DNA of 64,000 bases from Hedera helix (GCA_947179155.2 OX359270.1:7728577-7792576), one strand, 5' to 3'. Positions 10,541-23,204 are shown, counted from the stretch's first letter. Made by a program: numbers and translations. Notes: generated by a model not told the origin, from the sequence alone.

Positions 10541-12834
10541 ATGGAAAAGGAAAATAAAATTCGTCAAAAAATACAAAGATCACCCCACAACTAACACCCC
10601 ATCCTTAATTACCAACACTCAACTTGACTATATCCACCACCAATACCAAATACCCTTACAATATGAACTTCGAGCCCCCGAACCCCATGAACAAATGTAC
10701 TGCCAACTGGAAGGAGGTTGGGTTGGGGTTCCTACCTGGACCCTGAAATACGGCGTCTGATTCTCCCTATACCCCTTCAGTACTAAATTCTTAGGTTTTA
10801 TGGTAATCGGTTTTTCCCAATTGGTTCCTAATTCCTACATTCACTTGATCTGTTTTATCGCCCACTGCAAAGATCAGAACATCGAACCATCCATAGACCT
10901 TTTCCTCAATTACTTCAAATTGATTAACTCCAAAGAAAAGGACTTTAAAGTACTGACCCGATATGACAACCGAAAAGTCTAAATGACCACCCTTCGAGCA
11001 ACAAAGGATAACACTCATCCTGGTTCTTCCTTCGAGCCACCGACACCTGCCTTATTCAACCCTGGGGAGAGCCAAGCAAAAGCTCCCTAGGTTTCAATAA
11101 AATTGATGTAGGCCAAGAAGTCGACCTTGAAAAACTACTTTTAACCATGCTGACCACCACTTGGTCAATTCACATACTTACCAACCCCGACTGCCTATTC
11201 AAACATGAAAGTAAGTACCCTAACTCTGTATATTATTTTCATTATATAATCACCTCTATCCAATTTTCTAACATACGTTCATCTGTCTAGTAGTACTTTT
11301 TCGTGAAATAAGGACCCAGTCAGCCCAGCACCAAACACCTGAACACATCCCCAACAAACCCAGATCTTTATTCCAACTCATTCCTTATCCGCGGAGTCCG
11401 AGTCACCAGCCGAACCCCTTGTCTGCAAACCCAAAGAAGCAACCTCATCCACCCCGACTCCCGAGGAAATGCCTTCTCCTTCTTCCGAACCAATTCCATA
11501 AACCACCGCATCAATTGCCCAAATGACTGATGTTGCCCCCCCCCCCAGATTACCAGCTCTGCCCCCTAAGCTACTGGATATGCCCCTCAAAAAACACAGG
11601 CCGAATCTACGTACACCTCAACAGATCTCTAACCCCCCCCCCCCCCCCCACCTCGAAAAGTTGAGCACAACCATCGGGCACTACCCCTCAACACATTGTA
11701 GATAACGATGCTGAAACACAACCATCAAACACAACCCTTTAGCCTAATGCAAAGAAAGGACCTGTAACTTCTTGAAAGAGATGTGTTTTTGAGATATCCA
11801 ACAAAGAACTCTAAGAGCAAATGAAAGCTAAGAAGCCCAAAACCTCCCATCCACCAAAACCCCGACCCACCAAATCCCAATCAACTCCTAAACAAACACC
11901 ACAATCACCTCCTGAACAGCAACCTAAACAAAATGCTTAACCCAAGCAATCAACATAGCCTTCCCCTAAACAAGAACATGAAACTGACCTTTTCCCAACT
12001 GAACAACCTCCTAAGGACCCACCCACCACTCCTGGTTCCTCTCAAGCGCCTCCCACCTTCTTCCCCGATGACCCCAACTCTGTTATTCCCTTCTCTGTTT
12101 ACAACAGCTTCAACTTCACTACCGATAACGAGACCTTCCATAATTACACCGACTGAGATCTCGTTATGGCCACCGTAATCCACCAAGGTCGAGTAAAATT
12201 CATTTTTAAATATCTTTTCCCTTTTTCATATTTTGTAGTCACATACTAACCAACACCATATTTATCTTACTATGCTATGGCAACCTTTAACCATCTTCTA
12301 AGTCGGGAAGTAAAAGTAAATGACAGCGATGCTAAAATAAAGAAACTGAAGGCCAAGTATAAAGCCCTTAAGAAAGAAAAGAAGCAACTCACCAAATAAA
12401 ATGTCAACCTCCAAACATCCAATGACATACTCCAACAACAAGTCGTTGCTGCCGCCGCCGCTGCCACCGAAGCTGAACAAAAAAAAGTTGAAGAAAATGT
12501 CAAACTCACCAAGAAACTCCAACAACAAACCAATGAAACCAAATAAGTGAAAGAGCAAAATGATCATCTGACTTTTGAAGTCAAACGCCAGCCACCACTA
12601 TTTCCAACTCCCTGAAGATCATCAACGACCTGGAAAGGGCCAACAAACACCTCAAACAATAGGCTCGAACTCCACCAGCAGATAATAGAAGAATATCGAA
12701 CCTCCCTAGAGCTAATTGAGAAAATTGTAGACCGATACAACAAAGGATTTCAAGCTGCAATGGACAAGGCAACAAAAGTTTGTGTTGACCCTTCAATCTT
12801 CTCAGATTCAGACAACGACTCCCCCGAAACCTAA
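10541..12834 (+). pseudogene. Antisense extra ORF of the Tat element, decayed
   Basis: Encoded opposite to gag-pol, between integrase and the 3' LTR. Tat-lineage elements are known for such antisense ORFs, often labelled putative gypsy-type transposon protein. Around 10640-10985 the translation shows YELRAPEPHE, GGWVGVP, then PNSYIHLICFIAHCKD and EPSIDLFLNYF, which I recognise as the N-terminal domain of that family. The middle is proline- and serine-rich with two long C tracts. From about 12280 a lysine-, glutamate- and alanine-rich coiled coil runs to a stop at 12832-12834. Several stops and frameshifts break it. The start is uncertain: ATG at 10541 is one candidate, and the frame from 10509 carries the conserved domain. 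The ORF's function is not known. Confidence 0.7.
11536..11649 (+). repeat. Two poly-C tracts
   Basis: Runs of 11 C (11536-11546) and 17 C (11633-11649) lie in the proline-coding middle of the antisense ORF. They are slippage-prone, and the run length may also be a sequencing uncertainty. Confidence 0.8.
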
Positions 12835-13059
12835 TCGACTTCTTTTATTTTTATATTTTTGAAGTATTTAGTAGATGTTTTGAACAATCTGAATGTAAAA
12901 CTTCCAAGATCCCAATGAATGAAATATTTTAAAATAAATGAAATCTCCTTTTATTAATTTTCGTTCGTACATTATCAATGAAATGCCACTAAGTACAATT
13001 GGCTGAATACTCCAAATAATATGAACAAACTAAATTACTGATAATATTTCCTTAATCTA
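12835..13059. other. Spacer between antisense ORF and integrase relic
   Basis: AT-rich interval between the stop of the plus-strand ORF and the end of the minus-strand polyprotein. No further feature seen. Confidence 0.5.
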
Positions 13060-14141
13060 GTTGCATGCCAAAAATTCTTAAGTTTTGAACCTTACATATC
13101 CCTAAGCCGATAAATGCCAGGTTTTACAACTTCTATAACTTCATATGGTCCCTCCCAATTCGGCATTAACTTTCTAACATTTTGAGGAGTAAATGCTTCG
13201 GCCTCCTAAAGAACTAAATCACTCACATCAAACCTTATTTGCTTGACCCTTCGGTTATAATGTCTTATGTTGATAAACTAATAACTTCATAATCGCTGTA
13301 TCCCGAGCCTCGTCTAACAAATTCAGATTAAGCCAAAGACCCTTATCATTGTAAACTTCCCTGAAATTCATTAGTTGAGAAAAATGTGACCCGATCTCTA
13401 CAAGAATCATAGTTTATGTACCATATGCCAACCGAAAAGGAGAGTCACCTGTCGTAGACCGAGGGGTTGTTCGATAAGCCCACAAAGTGCTAGGAAGTTC
13501 TTCTGGCCACCTACCCCTTGCCTTATCAAGCCTTCTCTTAATCCCATTAAGTAATGTCCGATTCATAACCTTGACCTGCCCATTAGCCTAAGGATAAACA
13601 CCGAGACCCTTCGATACTGAATCCCTAAATCGAAAAGGAAGTTTTTAAAGTCGGAAGCCACAAATTGTAACCCATTGTCCGACACCAACACCATAGGAAT
13701 TTCAAACCGATAGACAACATATTCCTTAAGAAACTGAATGCAATCCTACTCTCTAATGCATCGAAGCAGTTTCGCCTCCATTCATTTAGTCATATAATTA
13801 GTTGCCACGATCATATAAGCAGCCTGTCCCTTAGCCTTCGGCATAGGCCTCACCAAGTCTACCCCTCACACAACAAAAAGAACTGGTAATAATACAAAAG
13901 ATAATTCATCCAAGGGACAATGAGTAATAGAGCTAGTCAACTGACACTTTAGGCATTTTTTTACAAACTCGTTCGCTTCTCGAAACGTATTCGACCAATA
14001 ATATCCTTGTCGAATCAACTTGTAAACCAAAGACTTAGCCCCCAAGTGGTTTCCATAGATGCCTTCATGAACTTCCCCAAGGACATAAGAAGCTTTAGAC
14101 GGGTTGAGGCACTTTGCCAGTGGTCCCAAATAAGTCTCCAT
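13060..14141 (-). pseudogene. Integrase region of a Tat-lineage gypsy polyprotein
   Basis: Read on the minus strand. At 13866-14141 the HHCC zinc-binding domain is visible: EVHEGIYGNHLGAKSL, then GYYW and CLKCQ. Around 13420-13600 is the end of the core domain, with NGQVKVMNRTLLNGIK, RGRWPEELPSTLWAYRTTPR and GDSPFRLAYG. Further on, PNWEGPYEV-like C-terminal sequence can be traced near 13130-13160. The integrase inserts element DNA into host chromosomes. Several stops and frameshifts make it inactive. Placement after RNase H is the normal Ty3/gypsy order. Confidence 0.82.
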
Positions 14142-14429
14142 TAATCAAACAAAAATAAGCACTTCGATACTGTATCTTTTTTGCCAAAACTTTTCCAGAA
14201 GGTAACTTCCCATACTCAAGTAGTCTAGTTATGGTGTGAGTCAACAATTCAACCTCTCCAAGCATTTAATTTCCTTCCTTAAAATACTTGGCTCCTCTAG
14301 CACCTCCATATATACCGACCTCGAAAGAGAATCCTCTTAGGTAGTCGCTAGTCTTAAAAGCGCATCAACTATAGTGTTGTCACCCCGATCAATGTTTTAT
14401 AATGAGTAAGATTTAAAAAATTGCAAAAG

Positions 14430-14730
14430 TATCTTGACCTCGGATAGGTAGTTCGTCATCTTCGCTCCCAGAGCATCGTATTCTCCTTGGATCTGCTTTA
14501 CCACCAATTAAGAGTCGCTGAAAATCAGCAAGGGTTTCACCTCCAAACTTCAAGCTAATCTTAATCCTGCTATGATGGCCTCGTATGCTTCTTTGTTGTT
14601 AGTTGCCTTGAACTTAAACCGAATAACTTGTTGAACTTTAAAACCTTCGGGACTGGCCAAGATGACCCCGGCCCCACTAATATCGGTCGTAGACTACCCA
14701 TTAACATACAGAGTCCAAGAATAAGTTGGA
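14430..14730 (-). pseudogene. RNase H domain relic of the Tat polyprotein
   Basis: The minus-strand translation gives TLYVNG, SGAGVILASPEGF, FKATNNKEAYEAIIAGLRLA and LIFSDS, then LVVKQIQGEYDA. This is the typical RNase H of plant Tat elements, the enzyme that removes RNA from the RNA:DNA hybrid. Three in-frame stops are seen in this stretch. The plus-strand ORF over it is a shadow. Confidence 0.8.
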
Positions 14731-15345
14731 ATCAGCTGTCCCAAGCCATTAGTGCCATTTCAGATTCAAAGTTGGTCTTTGATTCTTCTTTAAAAAACAT
14801 GCATTCCACCAAAAAATCAGCCAATGCCTACCCCTTAGTGGATGTTCGAGTTCGATACTCCAATGTGAATTGGCTTAGCTCGACTGCACATGCCACCATC
14901 CTTCCCAATGAATCGGGTTTGTTTAGGATCTTCTTTAAAGGTTGATCAGTATATACTATTATCACCCGACCTTAAAAATAATGCCTTAGCTTCCTGCTTG
15001 CAATCACCAATGAATAAGCATATTTTTCTAAGTTAGGACATCTTGTCTCTATGTCCCTCAAAGTATGACTTACGCAGTAAATCGGATGTTGCCGACCCCT
15101 TCCTCCCAAATTAGAACTACTCCCACAGCTAACGAACTTACGGCTAAGTATAAATAAAGTAGCTCCTTAGGTTATGACTTCTGCAGCAACATAGATGAGG
15201 ACAAACATATTTTGATCCCCTGAAATGCATCTTTACACTCCGACATCTACTGAAAAGTTTTTTCGTTCTTCGATCCTTTAAGTGTGTCAAAAAATGGTAA
15301 TCACATTTCTGCTGATCAGGACATGAACCTCCCCAAAGTTGCTAT
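14731..15345 (-). pseudogene. RT-RNase H connection, heavily decayed
   Basis: Between the RT palm and the core of RNase H on the minus strand. Short polyprotein-like stretches occur in shifting frames and no intact motif is found. Assigned by position. Confidence 0.45.
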
Positions 15346-16175
15346 CTAACCTTTCAATCTATGAACATCATTGAAATTCTGAGGGGACTCCATATCTAGA
15401 ATTACTTTAATTTTTTTAAGATTTGTTTCTATGCCTCTTCTGCTAACTAGGTATCCCAAAAACTTCCCCAATCCAAGCCCGAAAGTGCATTTTGTGGGAT
15501 TCAAGCACATGTTGTAGTGGCGAACTGTCCGGAAGCATTCCTCTAGGTCCTCCAAGTGATCATGTACACTTACATTTCGAACGATCATATCATCGACATA
15601 CACCTCCATATTTCGACCGATCTGCTTTCAAAAAAATATGTTCATCATCCTCTGGTATGTTTTCCCAGCATTAATAATCCCGAATGTCATTATGTTGTAA
15701 GCGTAAATCACCCGATGAGTGATAAAGGATGTCTTCGGGATGTCCTCCTTGCCATCAAAATTTAGTTATATCCCGATAACGCATCGAGAAAACTGAGTAT
15801 GACATTTTCTAAGGTGACATCAATTAGCTGATCAATTTAGGGTAGTGGGTGGAAATCCTTTGGACACGCGTTATTAAGATATGTGTAATCTATACAAACT
15901 CTTTACTTTTCATTTTATTTTTGGACTAAGACCACATTAGCAAGCCACTCGGGGTATTCTATTTCTTCGATTATGCCCTCGTCCAAGATCTTTCTGACCT
16001 CCTCATCAATAATCATCTGATACTCCAGTGCAAAGATCCTCCTCTTCTGGAAAACTGGTTTTTTTTCGGGATCAACTGATAATCGGTGAACGGCCACATT
16101 TTCTACCATCCTTGGTATATCGCGAGGTGTCCAAGCGAAAATATCTGCACATGTTCTGAGTAATTCCACAAAACC
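15346..16175 (-). pseudogene. Reverse transcriptase of the Tat-lineage gypsy element
   Basis: At 15915-16169 (minus) the polyprotein gives CADIFAWTPRDIPRM, then RIFALEYQMIIDEEVRKIL and GIIEEIEYPEWLANVVLVQK, the N-terminal finger region of gypsy RT. At 15346-15609 the catalytic motif appears as VYVDDMIV, followed by HLEDLEECFRTV and LNPTKCTFGL, then KFLGYLVSRRGIE. The roughly 300 bp between them carry the central motifs in broken frames. RT copies the element RNA into DNA. Domain order and wording match the Tat/Retand group. Not functional. Confidence 0.88.
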
Positions 16176-16325
16176 TTTCTTAAATGTATCTTACAGCCTG
16201 ACACCTATCTTTATCATTTTTTCCTTGTTGCTTGGTATCAGCTCAACATCTTCGGTCTCTTTGGCAGGGAGTGCTAAAGGTTTTGTAGTTCCTTTGGTAA
16301 AAGGCGCCACATCTACCATCAAAAT

Positions 16326-16770
16326 CTATTTTTGTTTATTGACTCCAACTGCTAGTACTGTCAATGTATGCGGATAACATCGTTTGGCAATATCAAAATC
16401 TCCCTTTACTTCACCAACTCCATTCGACATAAGGAACTTCATCTTAACGTGATGAATAGAGGTGACAGCATGAAGCGCCAATAAAGTAGTGCGACCGAGA
16501 ATCGCATTATATGTCGAATCCACTTATACGACAAAAAATTTAACACTGATTTCAACCTGTCTCGGGGCTATCCCAAACACCACCAGTAATTCAACTGTCC
16601 AAACCCCTGGTATTACTTCATTTTTGAATCCATAAAATGGTGACTCTTACTCAACCTCCAATCTGACTTATTCGAGATCCATGCGTTGGTAGGCATGACT
16701 ATATAACACATCTATAGAGGATCCATTATCTATCATGATTTTCTTCATATCAACGGGACCAATTTAGACA
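16326..16770 (-). pseudogene. Aspartic protease relic of the Tat polyprotein
   Basis: The minus strand shows MIDNGSSIDVLYSHAY near 16690-16760, the active-site region of Tat-type retropepsins (normally D-[NG]-G-[SG]-S), and then STYNAILGRTTLLALHAV with NGVGEVKGD at 16326-16523. The protease would mature the polyprotein. Stops and a frameshift interrupt it. Confidence 0.78.
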
Positions 16771-18002
16771 ATTATAACCAGAACACCTTTATGTGGTTCG
16801 ATCTTATCAGGCAGATAATCCTCATCTGAAAAAAAAAATAACTGTATTTGGGAAAGGGCATTCTTGCTTAACCGTATGTTCTGTTAGGGCCATCACCATA
16901 TCTGAAATTGTCTGACGATGCTTCCCTGTCTACTTTTTAAGTGTCCCACCCGTGATGACATCAATAACTCTCATTGGCCGATCATCCCGACCCTTGGTTC
17001 GATTTCCCCCTGTGGCCGACCCCTGGACAGGACCTCCCGACCAACTATATAATGGAGTAGTTGTCTATTCTGAACATTCTTCTCAATCAACCCTTTTAGT
17101 TCGTAACATTCCTCGATGTGATGCCTGGTTACTCGATGGTAGTTGCAAAATACGTTCCAACTCCCCCTGAATCCTTGGGCGGCTCATAGAAAGGTTTCCC
17201 TCTAATATCTTCCAAGATCTGTACCCTGTCAGTATTCAGAGGAGTGTATGTCTTAGGTTCCAGTCTTTCCCAAAGTAAAGGTTTATCCGACTAATTGTTC
17301 ACCTTCGGTCCCAACTGATCTAATACATCCGACTTTTCTTCTTTATTCTTGGGTTGGCCGGACCACTTGTGATTTTGAGTTAACGTTATCATCGCCTCTT
17401 AGATTACAATAAAGTTCTATGCCCATTAATTTTCGTTAGCCAAGTCCTTCGGGGGTTTGAACATAATATCATTCATCAGCTTCTTCGAGTGAGTCACATC
17501 ATATAGAGATTTATCTCTGCCCCAGCCACGTCCCTGAACCTCTACACATATTGGCTCAAAGTTTCGCTACTCTTCTTTTTGATCTGCATCAGTGATCCAG
17601 TCAGCTTTCTTTTATTCCTGTTACTCCCGAACCGGTCATGAAATTTATCGTATAACTCTTTTCAAGAGTTGATACTTCCCTATGGCAGTGACACAAGCCA
17701 CTGTTCTCCCACCTTCTTGAGTGTTGTGATAAAAAAATTTACGCATCCCTGCATCAGAGTGATTGTAGAATCTCATAACGATCTCGTAAGAGTTGGTATG
17801 ATTGTATAGGTCCCCAGTGCCGTCAAAAGACTCCAAATGTGGTAACTTCATATTTGGGTCGGCCTTCTCCAGATTAATGGCCACTGAGAAAGGAGATTTG
17901 GTATCTGGGCTTTAATCCCGACTTTACTTCGATCAGTTAACGCTCCAACTTGGCCATTCTCTTTATAATAGGGTCTGAATTACCCCGTTCAGGTATCTAA
18001 TC

Positions 18003-18290
18003 ATGCTGACCTCCGTTATTGCCCGTGGACTGAGCCTGTGTTATCTCACCACATCCCCGATTGTAGTGATCCTTACCATAGCCCATGGACTAGGCTTGCC
18101 TACCATAATTTTGATTGCAACATCCTGCGTCGTGGCCCATAAACTGGGTCTGCCATATTCGTCAATGATGACCCATGGACTGGGCCTGTCTCCTGCCGCC
18201 ATGCTCCTGATTACAATGTCCTCCGTCATCACCTGTGGACTGGGCCTGTCTCCCGCCGCCATGATCTCGGTCACAACGTCCTGTTTGAGG
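18003..18290 (-). repeat. Tandem repeat in the N-terminal gag region
   Basis: About five degenerate units of 35-60 bp built on CCATGGACTGGGCCTGTC on the plus strand. The minus-strand translation repeats a GDRPSPWV-like motif. A lone further copy lies near 18690. The repeat is in coding sequence, so it extends gag rather than forming a satellite. Confidence 0.7.
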
Positions 18291-18911
18291 AGATCGGGAT
18301 CGTCTCTGCCGATTCGAGTGAGTCGACTCCCTGTCCATGGGCGAAGGTTTTCTCCTATCTTTGTGCCGATTCTGGTTCTACTTTATCGGTCCCTGACAAC
18401 CTTTAGTTTGTCCTTATAGCTGCGATGTGAGGGGATCATTCGCACGCCCTCGACCAGGCTGACTCTACGGTGTTGGTTCCCTAGACCCCCTAACTGTACT
18501 ATGTGGCTTTTCATCCCTCTTCATCTCCGAAAGTAGTGCATCCCACTATTCTTACTCAAATCGTAATGACTGTAAAACACCTTCTGTTGCCTGAATCCAA
18601 TGCTTTTTAATGGTTTTGCTTTAATCACGCGAACCTTATTCTCTATGCCAACGTTCTTGAGTAGAGGATTGGTTGTTTGTCACCCTCCCATGGACTGGGT
18701 TTGGAGAATTAGGGGGAGTAAATAAACGCCGCATGATTAAATTGGAACGTGACGCCATAGAACCTCCCTCCTAGACTGAGGGACACAACCTATCCTTCAT
18801 AGAACCTCTCGTAGAATCACTTTGTAGCTCCATTAACACCTATTAAGAATTCTACCGAAACACCAAATAATCGCCTAATCAACTACGCTAAGATTTTTGA
18901 ACAGAACCCAA

Positions 18912-18930
18912 GCCCTCCTTCTAGCGCCAA
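18912..18930 (-). promoter_or_regulatory. Probable primer binding site of the Tat element
   Basis: On the minus strand TTGGCGCTAGAAGGAGGG directly follows the 5' LTR. A TTGGCGC start is typical of Tat-lineage primer sites. I have not assigned the tRNA. Confidence 0.6.
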
Positions 18931-19474
18931 TTTTAATGCTAAGATTTGTATGCCTACCAAAAATCTTGAAACATGAACTACCTACACTCAAGAGAACCGC
19001 TAGCCACCCCCGATGAAAGCGATGGCTTGGGCAGTCAGGGGATGTTCCAGTATGAGAGTAAGTACAGGCCAAAAAACAATAACAATGAAGGGAATATGTG
19101 TTAGAAAAAATAAGAGTTCTGTAGGTAAAAGAATGAGATACCGCAACCCTTTGTTTATGGCTGTATTTATAGGCTCGCATCCACCCTTGATCGATTAGGA
19201 ACAAGAGTCCTTCTTTAGAGTTAGTTACCTTATAACACCTAATCAACTAATGATAGATTCCTTCCCAAATTAGTCCTCCTTATTCCATCCAAATAAGAAA
19301 ATATAATCTTACTTCAATTAGGACACTCCCAATCTAGATCAACCTATCTTGGAAAAAAATATGTAGACCAATCACCAAGGCTAACTCTATATATGAATTA
19401 TGCTTCACCTTAGCCAGGCCCAAAAATAAATCAGATTTCATCTGAACCTAACCCACGAATAATCACATCCCACA
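18931..19474 (-). mobile_element. 5' LTR (element orientation) of the Tat-type gypsy element
   Basis: About 543 bp, collinear with 9578-10140 from TTTTAATGCT (TGTTAATGCC in the partner, so one terminal base is mutated) to CACATCCCACA. Together with the other LTR it frames a roughly 9.9-kb element on the minus strand. The exact right end is ambiguous by two bases (19472 or 19474). The GACAA that follows is one base different from GGCAA at 9573. Confidence 0.88.
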
Positions 19475-20731
19475 GACAAGAATATGAAAGGGTTTGAACT
19501 CTTTTTTGTTCTTATTATGACGGATAAGTCTACATACACAACATCCAACCATAAAACCAACCACTACATCCATCTTAATCATTAAAAAGTGAGTTATGAT
19601 ACGAATTTCAATGTAAAGCCCCACTTTTTATTGGTTAAGATCAAATTTTGTGGTTAATTTTTGTGGTTGGTGTTTGTGTACTTATACTTATTCTATTATG
19701 ACTCATTATCCCTCTCTTGGTGTAGCATTGCAGTTTTTTTTTTTTTTTTTTTTGTATTTAATTCATCAATACTTGGGACCTGAAGACCATTTTTGGATCT
19801 CAATGCATACGTTAAATGTTCTTAGTATTCAAATTTTCATTTTTTAGGGGTTTGTAGAAACTCCAAAAAAAAATTATTGTCAAACGTTGTTGAGGTGTAG
19901 TTGGTATTAATTGGGTAAATTTTACATTGAGAATGTAATGCTTCGTAATGATATCTTGTCCTTTAGGGTGGTGTCTCCAGTGGTTGTTTAGCCTTGAAAC
20001 ACCTGCATAGATGGTCTTTATGGTGGGTTAATTAACGGTTGTGGCCGTCGTGAGACGTCTCTGGTTTGATAGTCAATAAGTATTTAGAGAGAAAGAGAGA
20101 GAGAGACTAGAAAGGGATCAATTTAGGGTGTTTTGTAACTGAGTGAATAATCTTATTAATGTATGAGAGTATTTTATTTATAGGTGTACCGCTCAACATG
20201 GCCCAACCCGCTTCTGGCTGACCCGCTTCTGGCCGATCCTACATTCTACTACTAATCGAAGCCTCGCATCGGATCATCCTTATGACAAGTTAGCTGAAGG
20301 TTGTCCACGTTCTCAACATGTATATATTGTCTGAGTGTCATGGCGACCCTAATCTTACACGATAAATGATGTGGTAAAATTAAGTATCGCAAGTGCACAA
20401 TGTCTATTGTAGAACTAATAAGTACAGGTCGAACCGCATAGACTAAATTAATTTCAACGTATCCTTAATATGTATTTCAGATAAATTAGAAATAAAAATG
20501 GTGAATTATTAATTAACTAAATAATGCAAAATTAAAATTAATAATGAAACTAGTAATAAGAAAAATTACATAGGAATCTTAGAAATGAGAAAAATTACTT
20601 AGGAATCTGAATCCACTAAATATTAACATAATAATTAAATTCCTCTTTTCTGAATTAATTTCTAATTTAGTTTTCCTTCCTTTTAAAAATAATAATTCAT
20701 ATAATTAATATGGACAAATTTAAGATATGAA

Positions 20732-20771
20732 AAATTCACAAATTCACAAATTCACAAATTCACAAATTCAC
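20732..20771 (+). repeat. 8-bp tandem repeat
   Basis: Five copies of AAATTCAC in a row. Confidence 0.85.
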
Positions 20772-22400
20772 TATAACCTATCAAAATCTCGTAATTAATA
20801 TAAGAACAACATATCATTACTTCGGCTAAAAGATTTACACTTGTTGGTGCAGGACGAGGTATTTTTATTTTTACTAGATTGTTGAGGCTTTTTGCCTTTT
20901 CTGATTAAGTTACTTAATTGTGGTGTTTCAATTTTTACCTATAGGTCCATCAGCGGTAGTTCTTAATCTTGCGATCGTTATATCCATGCACCCCTTTATT
21001 TCATCACCTTGTAAAAATTGAAATTACTGAGAAATGATTGATGTTCTTTACGCAATTATTATTGGCCCATGGTGCAACAAAAAGCAAATTATATGTTTTT
21101 TTCTATTTTACGCAACGAGTCTCATTTAAAAAAAAAAATTGTCTCGTAAAAATAGTCTATTTTAGTAGTCTAAATAAGTACTAAAGTTAAAAAAAAAAAA
21201 AAAAAAAACAAGTACCCGCCTTCTTACAAAAATTCCTTTTTTTGTCAATTTTTAAAGATCCCCGTCTCAAAAATTCCTTATGAAACTATCACTTTTATTT
21301 GTGAAAATATCAATTCCTTAATTATATTAATATTTATTGTAAATATATAAATTATTTAACAGCAGCATAAAGCTAATTATTGATATTTGTTTATGCCCAC
21401 AACACTTGAGTCTATAGATAGCATGATTTGATATTTTATCAAATACTTGACGTACAATATATAAAAAATTTAATAATCTTCATTTGAGTTTTATGATTCA
21501 AATCATTATTCTTAGAAGTAATAAACCATATTACTATTTTTAAAATATATACGGAGACATTATGATAATAACAAAATTATATCTTCCACAAGTTATTATT
21601 AACCAAGATTTGTGATTTCAAAAATTTAAACAAATATACTTGGTGTTAACTTTAATAGAGGTTAATTTAATCATAAATATTAGTAAAATAGAACAATTAA
21701 GATGGGACGAAGGGATTGTCAAAGTTTAGTGCAGTGGAGACTATTGGTTTGGTCATATTTTAACTTTGTGTTTTGATGATGACTTTATTATTATACTAAA
21801 TCTTGCAGTTTTGTATTTACAGATGTCATGCAGTATGATAAAAACAGTGATACAACATTCTGAATAACAAATTGAATTAATGCAGAAGCTAGCAGAATAT
21901 ATCCATCAAGCTAGATAACGAACTAGATTAATGCAGTAGATTTTCAAGATGTTCTAAACTAAAAATTATGAAGATTTGCTTTGGGCTTCTAGGATTTCAA
22001 TGTAAGATCCTAGTTCTAATTATATTTCAATCAAGACTCTAGGATTTGCATGATAATTCGTATTGCATTGATCATGGTAATAATTATGAAACAATTATTT
22101 GAGCTCTTAAAAGCTGATAAGCATCAAATATTTACAAATGAGAGTTAAATTAAAAAGCTGAACTTTAATCCTTTCCATAATTAGTTATGTTAATTTGAAA
22201 ATAGATTTTAATAGATTCTTTCTAAATAAAATCTATTTCCATAAATTTTAGAATTGACATTTCTATTGATAATTGTCTTGATTAATTAAGCTAATTTATT
22301 TACATATCATTATATTAATTAATCGTGCTAATTAGATTTTCTATAATAATAATATAGGGAAGTGAAAAATTAAACATAATCATTCTTTCACACTTATAAT

Positions 22401-22550
22401 AGGAACATTTTTTTTAAAGAGTTATTTACTTAGTCTTTTCTATAAATGAATAAATTGGTAACAGGAACTTTCTTTTTGAAAGAGTTGTTTACTTAGTCTT
22501 TTCTATAAATGAATAAACTTGTAACAATAACGTTCTTTTTGAAAGAATTG
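22401..22550 (+). repeat. 62-bp tandem duplication
   Basis: Two complete and one partial unit starting AGGAAC (22401, 22463, degenerate at about 22526). Each contains TTTACTTAGTCTTTTCTATA and AATGAATAAA. It may lie inside a SIRE-like LTR fragment. Confidence 0.75.
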
Positions 22551-23204
22551 ATTCAAAAATCATGGAAGCAATTAATTCAAAAATTATGGAAGTAATTAAT
22601 TAAAAATAAAAATAATTATTTGGGCTTTTAAAATTAATATGGGAATATTTTTAATGCTAAATTTTAGTTGTTCCTAAAATTAATTATTTGTTCAACCGAT
22701 TAGTAAATGGACATTCTATTTGTTTTATCTCATTTCATATTAAAGTTGCCAATAAGAATAGTTAATTGAACTTTCAAATACATATCTATATTATAAAACA
22801 CAACCATTTTTGAATCCTAAATTTGAGAAACCACAAGAACGCTTCAGATTGATTTGCCCAAATTCAATGGTCCAGATTAATTCTACCCAACTAACTTTCC
22901 CCCCAAAATTCATTCCCAAAAATATGAATTATAAAATAAACACACAATATATGATTCGGCTCATGTCCCAAAGCTCAATAGTCTGACTATCTTGACCTGC
23001 CACCTACCCCTACCTATACATGAATATTATAGTTATTATATTTTGAAAATTCAAATATTGGATAAGCATAAGTTATTAGTACTCTTAAGTCTTAACAGCC
23101 AAAATTTTCAAATTCATATCACAAATTCACAATCTCATCACCATTTACTAACCGTTTACTATTTTTCTTATGACTATTACCGCACGCAATCCAATGATCA
23201 GATT

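Larger units (their letters stand above)
16950..18930 (-). pseudogene. gag region of the Tat element
   Basis: The minus strand at 17645-17884 reads KLPHLESFDGTGDLYNH, then MRFYNHSDAGMRKFF, a recognisable Tat gag segment (normally P..FDGTTDP..H...). The parts before and after are broken. The N-terminal part (about 18000-18300) contains a short tandem repeat. Gag would form the virus-like particle. Plus-strand ORFs here are shadows. Confidence 0.7.
19475..22784. other. AT-rich intergenic stretch with LTR-like debris
   Basis: No gene found. Contents: a (GA)n run at about 20090-20106, a CCCGCTTCTGGC duplication near 20208-20235, and a possible minus-strand LTR fragment ending TCTTACA near 20360 with a TATTTATAGG box near 20175. 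A common plant-repeat motif GCAAGTGCACAATG near 20388 and an A-run near 21190 are also present. From about 21745, TTTGGTCATATTTTAACTTTG followed by TTTTGATGATGAC resembles the start of a SIRE-type copia LTR. Confidence 0.45.

Noticed and set aside
12270..12796. Minus-strand frames of 71-90 codons
   Set aside because: Shadows of the plus-strand coiled-coil part of the antisense ORF.
14628..14945. 105-codon plus-strand ORF
   Set aside because: Overlaps the minus-strand RNase H relic, whose motifs are clear; the plus-strand translation has none.
18003..18419. 138-codon plus-strand ORF
   Set aside because: Shadow of the minus-strand gag repeat region of the Tat element.
20160..20360. Possible minus-strand LTR ending TCTTACA with a TATA-like box
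   Set aside because: Only one end and no partner LTR, primer site or duplication seen; kept as a remark in the intergenic entry.
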